In this document: positions 1 to 6,338 of the stretch, in pieces
How positions within the stretch are numbered: position 1 is the first letter of the stretch
Layout of the letters: each line of letters starts with the position of its first letter
DNA from: CAYGJN01 sp964350135
Lineage (GTDB): Bacteria > Bdellovibrionota > Bacteriovoracia > Bacteriovoracales > Bacteriovoracaceae
Length of the DNA: 8,187 nucleotides
Direction: 5' to 3'
NCBI GenBank assembly: GCA_964350135.1
Contig: CAYGJN010000115.1
Coordinates: 1 to 8,187 of the forward strand
Made by a program: the position numbers and the translations under genes
The notes under the pieces: model-generated
Database searches by the model: none
The model's input: only the letters and a program-made list of their open reading frames with translations
What the model was told of the DNA's origin: nothing

Positions 1-483
1 CTTTGCCCAGTTAATACTAAGTCCATCAGGTAAATTACCCGCTGCAACAATAGCATTAAAGGAAACATTTTTGTCAGGATCATTTAAGGCTTTTTCTAAA
101 TAAGGAAGAACTTTGGGATGCTTAAGAGCTCCAAAAGTAATAATAATAAAATTTCTTGTTCGATGATCAATCGTATTATCGTATATCACAGCCAGGTTAT
201 CTACGAACCAAGGAATCTCTTCCGCTGGTATCGAATCAGACACTACTAATTTTGATAATTCATAAGCAGCAACCCAACGATTACCAAATGTCTTAGATTG
301 CATCTCAATAACCAAGTCACGATAAGTTTTCCCACTAGATAGCATTTTTGTAACGCCAAATATCAGAAGACAGCCAACAAGAACTATTGCAATAGGAACC
401 ATAATCCCTGAAAAGGGCTTATTGTCTAAGATTTTTTTTCTATTGGGATCAAATCCCTCTACTGTATTTTCTTTTTCAGTCAT
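1..483 (-). CDS. Membrane-anchored HEAT-repeat-like protein (3' end outside window)
   Basis: The reverse strand is open from an ATG at 483 to the window edge, giving 161 residues with no stop, so the C-terminus is missing. Residues 1-23 are a charged, probably cytoplasmic tail. Residues about 24-46 (start FSGIMVPIAIVLVG) form one hydrophobic transmembrane helix. The rest is a helical, probably periplasmic domain. Residues near 122-152 (HPKVLPYLEKALNDPDKNVS, then an AIVAAGNL helix) have the paired-helix D-x-x-x-x-V pattern of a HEAT repeat, and two weaker helical pairs precede it. HEAT repeats normally serve as protein-protein scaffolds; the partner here is unknown. No Shine-Dalgarno is evident before the ATG. 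The gene diverges from the four-helix membrane protein at 618. I am sure of the coding frame and the anchor, fairly sure of the HEAT-like fold, and cannot name a function. Confidence 0.8.
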   Translation of the reverse strand, partial: MTEKENTVEGFDPNRKKILDNKPFSGIMVPIAIVLVGCLLIFGVTKMLSSGKTYRDLVIEMQSKTFGNRWVAAYELSKLVVSDSIPAEEIPWFVDNLAVIYDNTIDHRTRNFIIITFGALKHPKVLPYLEKALNDPDKNVSFNAIVAAGNLPDGLSINWAK

Positions 484-617
484 GATTTTTTTTCTATGAT
501 TTGTAAGCAATGTTTTTATCAATTCAAAGAGTATTCTGGCAATGAGAATCGAGTCATCTCATCTTTTAACTAGACTTACTTTACTCTCTTAACAAAAGAA
601 ACTAAGTTATATCATCT
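484..617. promoter_or_regulatory. Divergent intergenic region with a small inverted repeat
   Basis: These 134 bases separate two divergently transcribed membrane-protein genes and so must hold both promoters. A 6-bp inverted repeat, ATGAGA (542-547) and TCTCAT (557-562) with a 9-base spacer, lies near the centre and could be an operator. Six-bp repeats also arise by chance. For the minus gene a weak TTGAAT/TACAAA-like pair can be drawn. For the plus gene TTATAT (607-612) lies only 5 bases before the ATG. No hairpin followed by a T-run is present. Neither promoter is convincing from sequence alone. Confidence 0.35.
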
Positions 618-1163
618 ATGGCCTACTTACTAAGAACACTTATTCTAATAATGATAATCTCAATCGCTCTTACCACTCTTGTTGCAATGGGAAAGGTAGA
701 TATCGGTTACGGGCATATTGAAATTGCAATTCCAACATACCTTTACTGCATATTTGCACAAGCTTTTGTCATGTTTTACTTCATTGGAACATCACGCATG
801 GTAGAAAATATTTATGCTGTACTTCACTCCGAAAAAAATCTTCACGAATTATTTGATAACCCCCCTGAAGACCTGGATTCTTACAAAAAAGAAACCAAAA
901 AATTTGTAACCCAAGCGACTAGGTCTAAAAGACAAACTATTCCTTGGACAATGCTCATGATCATCCTTGGCATGGCTGCTTTTCTTTTAGGTGGTGCTCA
1001 TGACACTGGCCTTGTAGAAAAAACTACTCATGTAGGACTTGTTTACGGCTTTATTATTACGGCAACAATCGGCTTTTTTCGCCAATGGTATTATCTTGGA
1101 AAAACTCACCTTCTGCTTAGAAAAATTAAAGGCTTGTTCGAGCTCCCTGACGGTGAAATGTAG
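618..1163 (+). CDS. Four-helix inner-membrane protein, unknown function
   Basis: A 181-residue integral membrane protein. Four hydrophobic helices are visible at about residues 4-24, 38-57, 109-127 and 137-155. Between helices 2 and 3 lies a 50-residue charged loop rich in K, E and R. By the positive-inside rule the N-terminus, this loop and the basic C-terminal tail (GKTHLLLRKIKG) are cytoplasmic, with short periplasmic turns near 25-37 and 128-136. The two halves look like two hairpins joined by the loop. No catalytic motif, haem-ligand pattern or transporter signature stands out, so I do not recognise the family. The ATG at 618 puts the first helix right at the N-terminus; no ribosome-binding site precedes it. 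The divergent HEAT-repeat membrane protein is the nearest neighbour and could be functionally linked, but that is only context. The gene is real on length, composition and topology. Confidence 0.85.
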   Translation: MAYLLRTLILIMIISIALTTLVAMGKVDIGYGHIEIAIPTYLYCIFAQAFVMFYFIGTSRMVENIYAVLHSEKNLHELFDNPPEDLDSYKKETKKFVTQATRSKRQTIPWTMLMIILGMAAFLLGGAHDTGLVEKTTHVGLVYGFIITATIGFFRQWYYLGKTHLLLRKIKGLFELPDGEM

Positions 1164-1234
1164 CCTAAGCGCTTGTTTTTGTGGCAGCTCAATTTAACTT
1201 ATTTATTTAATTTCAACTACTTAGACTATTGCTC

Positions 1235-1263
1235 TTTAGAAAAATCTCTAAATAACCGATAAT
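1235..1263 (+). promoter_or_regulatory. Candidate promoter for the exported coiled-coil protein, overlapping an inverted repeat
   Basis: TTTAGA (1235-1240) and GATAAT (1258-1263) are 17 bases apart, a reasonable sigma70-type pair. The ATG follows only 6 bases after the -10 and has no Shine-Dalgarno, so the transcript would be nearly leaderless. The same -10 reads ACCGATAA (1255-1262), one base from the sigma28 (FliA) element GCCGATAA. TAGA, 14 bases upstream, is a near match to the sigma28 -35 TAAA. A 6-bp inverted repeat, TTTAGA (1235-1240) and TCTAAA (1247-1252), covers the -35 and part of the spacer and could bind a regulator. Which sigma factor is used cannot be decided here. Confidence 0.4.
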
Positions 1264-1269
1264 ATTAGT

Positions 1270-3072
1270 ATGAAATGGGTAATTTTCATTCTCATCACTA
1301 ATCTTGGGTTTTCTGCGTATGAGCGAGAAGCTGGAATCGAGCGAGCTGAGTTAGGTCAAGAAAAAGTAGAAAATCAAAAACAAATTAATGAAAAAGCATT
1401 AGAAGGTCTTGTTCAACAAATCTATCAGGCCTGCAGTAGTCAAACCGATGAAGCCGCTTTTGATAAATGTGTAGAGGAAAAAAAACAAACAGACTTTGCT
1501 GAAGAGATTAAACAAATTCAACAAGGTGATGAAGCAGCAGTTGGCATGCTTAATGAGAAATCTACAAAAATATCAAAAGAGGGAGAAAAGGATCTTGCTC
1601 TAGGGGATTACCTCTCTGATAGAACAGATAAAATGCTAAGAGGAATTGAGGGTGAAGGCTGCGCAAAAAAAAGAAGGGAAGGCACGAAAGATAGCGCCTG
1701 TGAAAAAGAGACAAAAATCATGAGTGATCACTCTCACTTTTATGATCTTTATAAATCGCAACTTACAAAAAATGTTTCTCTGTTTGTAAATAGCTACTGT
1801 TTGTTTGCAAGTGACGAGTTTATTCTTTATAAAAACAAAAAAGAAAGAGATAAGAACCAAAAAAGAAATACTCAAAAATTAGCTCTTGCAGCTAATACAA
1901 TTCAAAGCAAAACAAATGATTCAAACCAAGCTGCTCAACATTTTGGTTCATGTGCAGGAAGACTAAATTATATTTGCCAAATTGATGATAAAAAAGACTT
2001 AAAAGAAGAATTCAAAAAAGCAATCGCTTCAACAGAGGATCTACCCAGCAATGCTAGAGATGAAGATATCTCACACTCAAAGCAACAAGCCTGTATCGTC
2101 ATACAACAACTCAGAAAACTCTCGGGCTCTATTAGTGCTACTGAAAAACGAGCTGACCTTGCGGACTGCAAGGGCGAATTTGATAATAAAAAATGCAGGG
2201 AAAGAAATTCGACAGGAATTAGCAAAGGCTTAATTGCTCTTGATTTTTATAACCCCAATAATGATGGGGAGAGATTTGATGATATCACAAGCCTTTCTTC
2301 CGCAGAATACTCTGAAGAAATTGAGAAAAAACTGGAATCAAGATTTAATGAAAAATGCCAGGGTGGTTTTGAAACGACAGATTGTCAGGACTTTATTTCT
2401 TCTGTTCAAGAGATGACCTCTGATGAAGATCAAAAGAAAATTAAGGCCCAACATCAAATACAAACTGAAGCAGTTGCAAGAAAAATTGCTTCCCTTGAGA
2501 GTAATGAGGAAATAAAAGAAATGCTCAAAGCTCAGGGAAAAACTGATGAGCAAATTACAAAAATTGAAGAAGAACTCAATGGAGAGCTCACTCTTCTCAA
2601 GGCAAAAATTGAAGAAAAATATAAAAAAGAAAGAGAGGCTCATCTAAAAGAAATCGAGCAAAGATTTGCCTCTGCTAAAGACAAAGAACTCTCATCAAAT
2701 CCAAATAACAGAGATGCCAGGATGAGCGAGGTTAAAGATAATGTGACAGGAAAAGATTTAAAAGATCTCTTATTTTTTAATAATATTGTTATGGGTTATT
2801 TAAATACTGTAAATCCAAATGATCCTGATGCCCCTCAATCATCTAATATTAGCTCTGCTCAAAGAGAGCTCGCCTCTATTGAAGAAAGAGGATTACAAGG
2901 GGATTACGAAGGTATTGATGGAGTACAAACTCAAGTAGACGCTATTGCTGGCGGAAGGGATCCTGCTCAAACGGGAGGTGACGAAGGGAGCGCTGTCTTT
3001 GAATCACAAACCATTGAAAAACAAATTATAAAAGATGTTGAAGATACAGCTAAGGGCCAGCAACAAGAATAG
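1270..3072 (+). CDS. Exported coiled-coil protein with paired cysteines, unknown function
   Basis: A 600-residue protein beginning with a short Sec-type signal: MK, a hydrophobic core (WVIFILITNLGF) and a likely cut after FSA at residue 16, leaving a mature part of about 584 residues in the periplasm or outside. The mature chain is very rich in E, K, Q and D and mostly helical; residues about 380-475 form a long, highly charged coiled coil. There are twelve cysteines (55, 67, 131, 144, 177, 228, 236, 275, 300, 309, 363, 372), all in the first two thirds, ten of them in pairs 8-13 residues apart. The even number and exported location suggest disulfides. The C-terminal 120 residues are acidic and low in hydrophobics. 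The start is set by the signal peptide; no Shine-Dalgarno precedes it. The stop lies 9 bases from the convergent gene's stop. I do not recognise the family. A lineage-specific envelope or secreted protein is the best description. Confidence 0.85.
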   Translation: MKWVIFILITNLGFSAYEREAGIERAELGQEKVENQKQINEKALEGLVQQIYQACSSQTDEAAFDKCVEEKKQTDFAEEIKQIQQGDEAAVGMLNEKSTKISKEGEKDLALGDYLSDRTDKMLRGIEGEGCAKKRREGTKDSACEKETKIMSDHSHFYDLYKSQLTKNVSLFVNSYCLFASDEFILYKNKKERDKNQKRNTQKLALAANTIQSKTNDSNQAAQHFGSCAGRLNYICQIDDKKDLKEEFKKAIASTEDLPSNARDEDISHSKQQACIVIQQLRKLSGSISATEKRADLADCKGEFDNKKCRERNSTGISKGLIALDFYNPNNDGERFDDITSLSSAEYSEEIEKKLESRFNEKCQGGFETTDCQDFISSVQEMTSDEDQKKIKAQHQIQTEAVARKIASLESNEEIKEMLKAQGKTDEQITKIEEELNGELTLLKAKIEEKYKKEREAHLKEIEQRFASAKDKELSSNPNNRDARMSEVKDNVTGKDLKDLLFFNNIVMGYLNTVNPNDPDAPQSSNISSAQRELASIEERGLQGDYEGIDGVQTQVDAIAGGRDPAQTGGDEGSAVFESQTIEKQIIKDVEDTAKGQQQE

Positions 3073-3081
3073 AAAACTTCT

Positions 3082-4422
3082 TCAAATATTTTTCACAAAA
3101 ATAAAAACTCGGTTTTTCCCCGCAGGGTTACGGCCTCTGGTTTTTGTTTCGTAAAGGGTTGCTGCACTGTCTTCACCTACTTCAGTTATAAACTCACGCA
3201 AAAACTCTCTTGGCACATAAAGATTATAATAAAGACCACCAGGTACAGGTGTTCCTGGCTTTACATTATCGGCCTGGATAGCCCCATATTTTTTTAAAAG
3301 CTTCTCCATCTTGTTTTTAATAAGGTCTGATCTAACTTCTTTAAGCATAATCCGGTACACCTTATTATGCCCAAATCGATAACTTCTAAAATTATAACCA
3401 ATTCCTCTTTTAGATTCTTCATATTGAGATTGCTCCACATCAGCAATATTTAGCCTATGAGGAAGCTCTTCTACACTTGAAAGAACCACATCTGACTCAT
3501 CTGTAAAACGCTCTTCTCTGGTGACTTTCACACCTTTTTTCTGATTAACAATATTTTCAAATTCGTTAATTTCATTAAGGATTTCTTTTTCTTCGATTTC
3601 ATTTTTTAAAGTGTCTTGAAAAATTAAATCCTTATTAAGCCAAAGAAATTTAGGCTCCAGGATTTTCACTTTATCAGATAGATATTTCTCATAGATTGAA
3701 TTACCACTTCTTAATGCAAAAATCAGGATCATTGCTCCCAATGATAAAACAAGGACTTCTTGAGCAAACTTAAGTTGTTTATTAAAATTAAACTTTTTCT
3801 GCATCTGTTCAATATCTATTTCTTTTGTCAGAAAATCTTTTTTCATATGCTCAATTAACCCAACCCATTGTGGATATAAGGTAACCTCCAGAGACTTCAT
3901 CATCTCTTCCTCTTGAGGTGTTTCAAAGCTTGTTGGCAAATCAATTTTTTGCCTTAGTTTACTCATTGTAAGTTTGCAATTTGGAGAAGTTATATTACCA
4001 AGTCGAAAGAGTTCATTTATATCCTCTTCAAAAAACGGTGCCTGAAGAATGAAATAATCTCTGAGTATTGTTGCAACTTTTGAATGATAGATACCTAATT
4101 CGCTAGACAGAGAATCAATCGACATATTCTTAAAAACAAAACAATAAACTACAAATTTAAACTCAAGCCATTTAAACCAACTAAGCAGTGGTCCTGCAGT
4201 AGTTTTTTTCTGAATATAGCCAAATCTTTTAATAACTTGGGAAACAGAAAGACCATCAAGAAAAAAAAGATCCCAAAACCTAGAAAACTCTTCAGTATAT
4301 TTTCCCTGCCAGGTAATACCTTCTTCATCTAGAGCAAGCCAGTTATAAAACTGAGTAATATCCTCAGAATAGAGGATCGTGCTTTCAGGACTTAATTGTT
4401 CAAATGCTTGTTCGTTCACCAA
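3082..4422 (-). CDS. Single-pass membrane protein with cytoplasmic helix-turn-helix-like domain; possible membrane-tethered regulator
   Basis: A 446-residue protein with three parts. Residues 1-215 are soluble and helical. Residues about 99-125 (MSIDSLSSELGIYHSKVATI) fit a helix-turn-helix pattern, and a second, weaker one lies near 57-85. Residues about 218-238 form one transmembrane helix, with basic residues before it (KKFNFNKQLK), placing the N-terminal part in the cytoplasm. A charged linker (250-340) leads to a compact C-terminal domain (about 352-446) with a VPGGLYYNLYVP segment and a KTRGRNPAGKNRVFIFVKN strand, predicted periplasmic. This is the layout of ToxR/CadC-type one-component regulators, RodZ-like proteins and some anti-sigma factors; no named family is recognised. 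The start is uncommon: TTG (4422) or GTG (4419). An in-frame TAA lies four codons before the TTG and no ATG occurs before residue 100. It diverges from the coiled-coil/FliG-like operon, so it may regulate it; that is inference. Confidence 0.85.
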   Translation of the reverse strand: MVNEQAFEQLSPESTILYSEDITQFYNWLALDEEGITWQGKYTEEFSRFWDLFFLDGLSVSQVIKRFGYIQKKTTAGPLLSWFKWLEFKFVVYCFVFKNMSIDSLSSELGIYHSKVATILRDYFILQAPFFEEDINELFRLGNITSPNCKLTMSKLRQKIDLPTSFETPQEEEMMKSLEVTLYPQWVGLIEHMKKDFLTKEIDIEQMQKKFNFNKQLKFAQEVLVLSLGAMILIFALRSGNSIYEKYLSDKVKILEPKFLWLNKDLIFQDTLKNEIEEKEILNEINEFENIVNQKKGVKVTREERFTDESDVVLSSVEELPHRLNIADVEQSQYEESKRGIGYNFRSYRFGHNKVYRIMLKEVRSDLIKNKMEKLLKKYGAIQADNVKPGTPVPGGLYYNLYVPREFLREFITEVGEDSAATLYETKTRGRNPAGKNRVFIFVKNI

Positions 4423-4578
4423 GGTATTTTCTTATAATAAGGACGGTTTTGAAACGATTAAGTAGCTGATTTAAAGGATCAAGTTTGAACTCCCCAATTT
4501 TTGCCTGCTTGTATCGGATATTAAATGCAAAGTACCATTATTAATGAGGATGTTTAACAGCCTTAATCAGGGGATATA
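4423..4578. promoter_or_regulatory. Divergent intergenic region between the membrane HTH-like gene and the coiled-coil/FliG-like operon
   Basis: These 156 bases must carry promoters for both directions. For the minus gene, TATTAT (plus coordinates 4434-4439) is a good -10 with only a poor -35 about 17 bases upstream. It lies 11 bases before the TTG, so the leader would be very short. For the plus operon, TTGCCT (4501-4506) resembles a -35, but no well-spaced -10 follows; TATTAA (4519-4524) and CATTAT (4536-4541) are the nearest. AGTT-TG-AACT near 4480-4490 is a tiny inverted repeat. A strong Shine-Dalgarno, AGGGGA (4569-4574), sits 4 bases before the ATG at 4579. No terminator or structured RNA is apparent. 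Confidence 0.4.
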
Positions 4579-4998
4579 ATGACTGCGGTTAGTTCAGCTC
4601 AACAATCAAGACTTAGAGAAGCTCAAGAGAAAAAACATAACTTTGAGATGAATAAGACTCGCGAGCAATTCAACAGAGAATACACCAAAGAAGTCGAGGC
4701 CCAGGAAAAAGAACTCAAAAATATCCAAAAGGGTTACAAAGTTAAGATTACTGACTCTAAAGACACTCTTGAGAAGAAACTCGCAGTACTAAGAAAAAAT
4801 CATCAACACAGATACTTACAAGAAAAAGAAAGATTGGATCAAGAACTAATGAATCTAAAACTTTCTAATCAAGATAAAGCTGGTGAGCTTAAAAAAGGTC
4901 ATGAAACTGAGATCGCAAGAATGCAAGAAGAGCATATGGAGTATCTCGAGAATGCCAAACGTAAATTTGAAAAAGAAAAGATTAAGTACAAGACTTAA
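4579..4998 (+). CDS. Short all-helical coiled-coil protein, partner of the FliG-like gene
   Basis: A 139-residue protein made almost entirely of charged residues (K, E, R, Q, N), with hydrophobics at heptad-like spacing from about residue 8 to 136. It has no proline, cysteine or tryptophan, no membrane segment and no signal peptide, so it is predicted to be a single long cytoplasmic coiled coil or antiparallel hairpin. Its size and character resemble flagellar/type III export stalk proteins such as FliJ (about 147 residues), but coiled coils of this composition look alike and I see no FliJ signature. AGGGGA 4 bases before the ATG supports the start. The gene ends 17 bases before the FliG-like gene, in the same direction and without a terminator, so the two are very probably one operon and their products may bind each other. 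Function unknown; the coding call is strong. Confidence 0.85.
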   Translation: MTAVSSAQQSRLREAQEKKHNFEMNKTREQFNREYTKEVEAQEKELKNIQKGYKVKITDSKDTLEKKLAVLRKNHQHRYLQEKERLDQELMNLKLSNQDKAGELKKGHETEIARMQEEHMEYLENAKRKFEKEKIKYKT

Positions 4999-5015
4999 CA
5001 GCTAGGAGTGATTAA

Positions 5016-5441
5016 ATGACAGCAGATGTTTCAACAGGAAAATTTATAGATGGAAAAGCTCATGCAATCGAGCTATTACAGGCCCTAACTCCAGCTGAGC
5101 GAAATAGGATTCTTGCACAAATAAGTTTACGAGACAAAAGTCTAGCCGCAGAACTCTCACAAGGAGCCTTTTCATTTAGAAATCTAAAAGACCTTAATCA
5201 GCATGCCCTTATAAGAGTCTCTCAACTTATTGATGCTCGGGTTTTTGGTATCTCTTTAAAAGGTAATAGCATTGATATTCAAAAAAATATCCTTTCAAAA
5301 CTACCAAGGGAATATGCAGAGGTTGCTTATAATTATCTTTTATCAGGACAAGCAAATGATGAAAGAAATATTCAAAGGGCCAAGGATAAAGTTTTAACAA
5401 CTGTTTCAAAGCTTGTTAAACAAAACCAGATTAGCCTTTAA
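5016..5441 (+). CDS. Stand-alone FliG C-terminal-domain-like protein
   Basis: A 141-residue protein that matches, from memory, the second half of the flagellar rotor protein FliG. The order is an ELLQAL..AERNRILAQI..RDKSLAAEL helix pair, then AFSF (51-54) at the place of the MFxF hinge, then NLKDLNQHALIRVSQLIDAR and SLKG (80-83), then a tail like the FliG C1-6 helices ending near KLVKQNQI. FliG is normally about 330 residues; the N-terminal and most of the middle domain are absent. The first codons (MTADVSTGK) look like a true start, and TAGGAG (5003-5008) lies 7 bases before the ATG, so it is a designed short protein, not a fragment. Of the charged residues used for torque in Escherichia coli FliG, only K264 (here K82) appears kept; R281, D288, D289 and R297 align with E99, N106, Y107 and D115. 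A relative of the MgtE N domain, which shares this superfamily, is an alternative. It lacks membrane helices and acts in the cytoplasm. Confidence 0.8.
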   Translation: MTADVSTGKFIDGKAHAIELLQALTPAERNRILAQISLRDKSLAAELSQGAFSFRNLKDLNQHALIRVSQLIDARVFGISLKGNSIDIQKNILSKLPREYAEVAYNYLLSGQANDERNIQRAKDKVLTTVSKLVKQNQISL

Positions 5442-6338
5442 CTAAGACTCAAAAAGAACTCCGTGCCTCAAACCAAAAGTTGAAACATAGATTTCTTCTG
5501 TGTTAAGTGCTTCAGTGATTGTATTAATAATATAGCAACCAGCGTGACTCACCTTTGCTCTCTTTCCAATATAGGGATATTTTTCAAGTAATTCATCAGC
5601 AGACAACTTAAATATTTTTTCAGAAAAACTCTTATAGTTTTTAACTGTAATTCTTTGACCATGGACGGCCTTGTCATCATAGTCTGGCAGCTCTAATAAC
5701 ATTGCGGCATGAGTTGTAATAGACCCTGCAATACCTACAAGCATTTTTGTTTTATAATTTTGCCCTTGAGAGAAAAGGTTTAAGATTCTTTGAATTTCTT
5801 GCTCCCAAAGACCTTTTTCAATCCAAGCAGTCGCTCTTACAACTCCCATAGGAAGACTTATACTTTCAATAACTTTAAATGGTTGTCTTGTGATTTTTAT
5901 AAACTCAGTTGAAGCTCCACCAATATCCATAAGAATTAACTCATTTTGAGGTTCAGTGAATCCAAGACTAGCTCCAAGAGCTGAGTAATAAGCTTCATCA
6001 CTTGAGCTTATAATACTAATCTCAAAGCCCAGCTCTTTTTTTATTTTCTCAAAAAAAGTTTGCGCATTATTGGCAACACGAGAGGCTTCGGTTGCTGTTA
6101 CTTTTATTTGTCCTGGCTTAAGTCCCAAAGCAGAAGCTCTATTTTTATAATTACTTAAAGCTTCAAAAGTATCTTCCATCGCCTCAGGAATAAATTCATT
6201 ATTTAGGTCTAGATCTCTTCCAAGTCCAGTAATCGTTGAAATGCTTTCTTTTTCAAAAAATTTTCTGCCATCAAAATGGCCGGCAAGAAACAGGCAAGAA
6301 TTAGAGCCGATATCGATGACGGCCTTTAAATTATTCAT
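5442..6338 (-). CDS. Ppx/GppA family phosphatase (exopolyphosphatase / pppGpp phosphatase)
   Basis: A 298-residue ASKHA-fold enzyme of the Ppx/GppA family, which removes terminal phosphate from polyphosphate and/or converts pppGpp to ppGpp in the cytoplasm. Motifs in order: DIGSNS (9-14, phosphate 1 loop), TATEASR (81-87), SSSDEA (111-116, the catalytic-glutamate segment, usually SGxEEA), DIGGASTEF (138-146, phosphate 2 loop, usually DIGGGSTE), GIAGSITT (202-209), and GLRHGV (289-294) at the C-terminus. The length matches the short two-lobe type without the extra C-terminal HD-like domain of E. coli Ppx (about 510 residues). Polyphosphate versus pppGpp preference cannot be told from sequence. 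The ATG overlaps the mtnA stop as ATGA, so translation is probably coupled; the ribosome-binding site is weak. The stop is directly adjacent to that of the convergent FliG-like gene. Confidence 0.92.
   Translation of the reverse strand: MNNLKAVIDIGSNSCLFLAGHFDGRKFFEKESISTITGLGRDLDLNNEFIPEAMEDTFEALSNYKNRASALGLKPGQIKVTATEASRVANNAQTFFEKIKKELGFEISIISSSDEAYYSALGASLGFTEPQNELILMDIGGASTEFIKITRQPFKVIESISLPMGVVRATAWIEKGLWEQEIQRILNLFSQGQNYKTKMLVGIAGSITTHAAMLLELPDYDDKAVHGQRITVKNYKSFSEKIFKLSADELLEKYPYIGKRAKVSHAGCYIINTITEALNTEEIYVSTFGLRHGVLFES

Noticed and set aside
1164..1190. AAGCGCTT followed by a T-run after the four-helix protein as a terminator
   Set aside because: The palindrome has no loop and only 8 bases, too short to form a stable terminator hairpin.
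1636..2643. Several open frames of 60-101 codons on both strands within the exported protein gene
   Set aside because: They are shadows of the 1270-3072 gene, with compositions that mirror its K/E-rich codons (long runs of F, L and S on the minus strand) and no ribosome-binding sites.
3103..3117. AAAAAC-TCG-GTTTTT hairpin as a terminator between convergent genes
   Set aside because: The stem is almost all A-T with a 3-base loop, and it lies inside the minus-strand coding sequence, so it is not a credible intrinsic terminator.
3266..3273. Exact GCCGATAA (sigma28 -10) on the minus strand
   Set aside because: It lies inside the 446-residue gene, encodes the Ala-Asp-Asn codons, and has no TAAA at the right distance. 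An 8-mer by chance in this window is not surprising, which also lowers the weight of the near match at 1255.
4579..4998. Calling the coiled-coil gene fliJ or fliH
   Set aside because: Only size and charge agree. Highly charged coiled coils resemble one another, and no conserved FliJ or FliH residues could be recognised.
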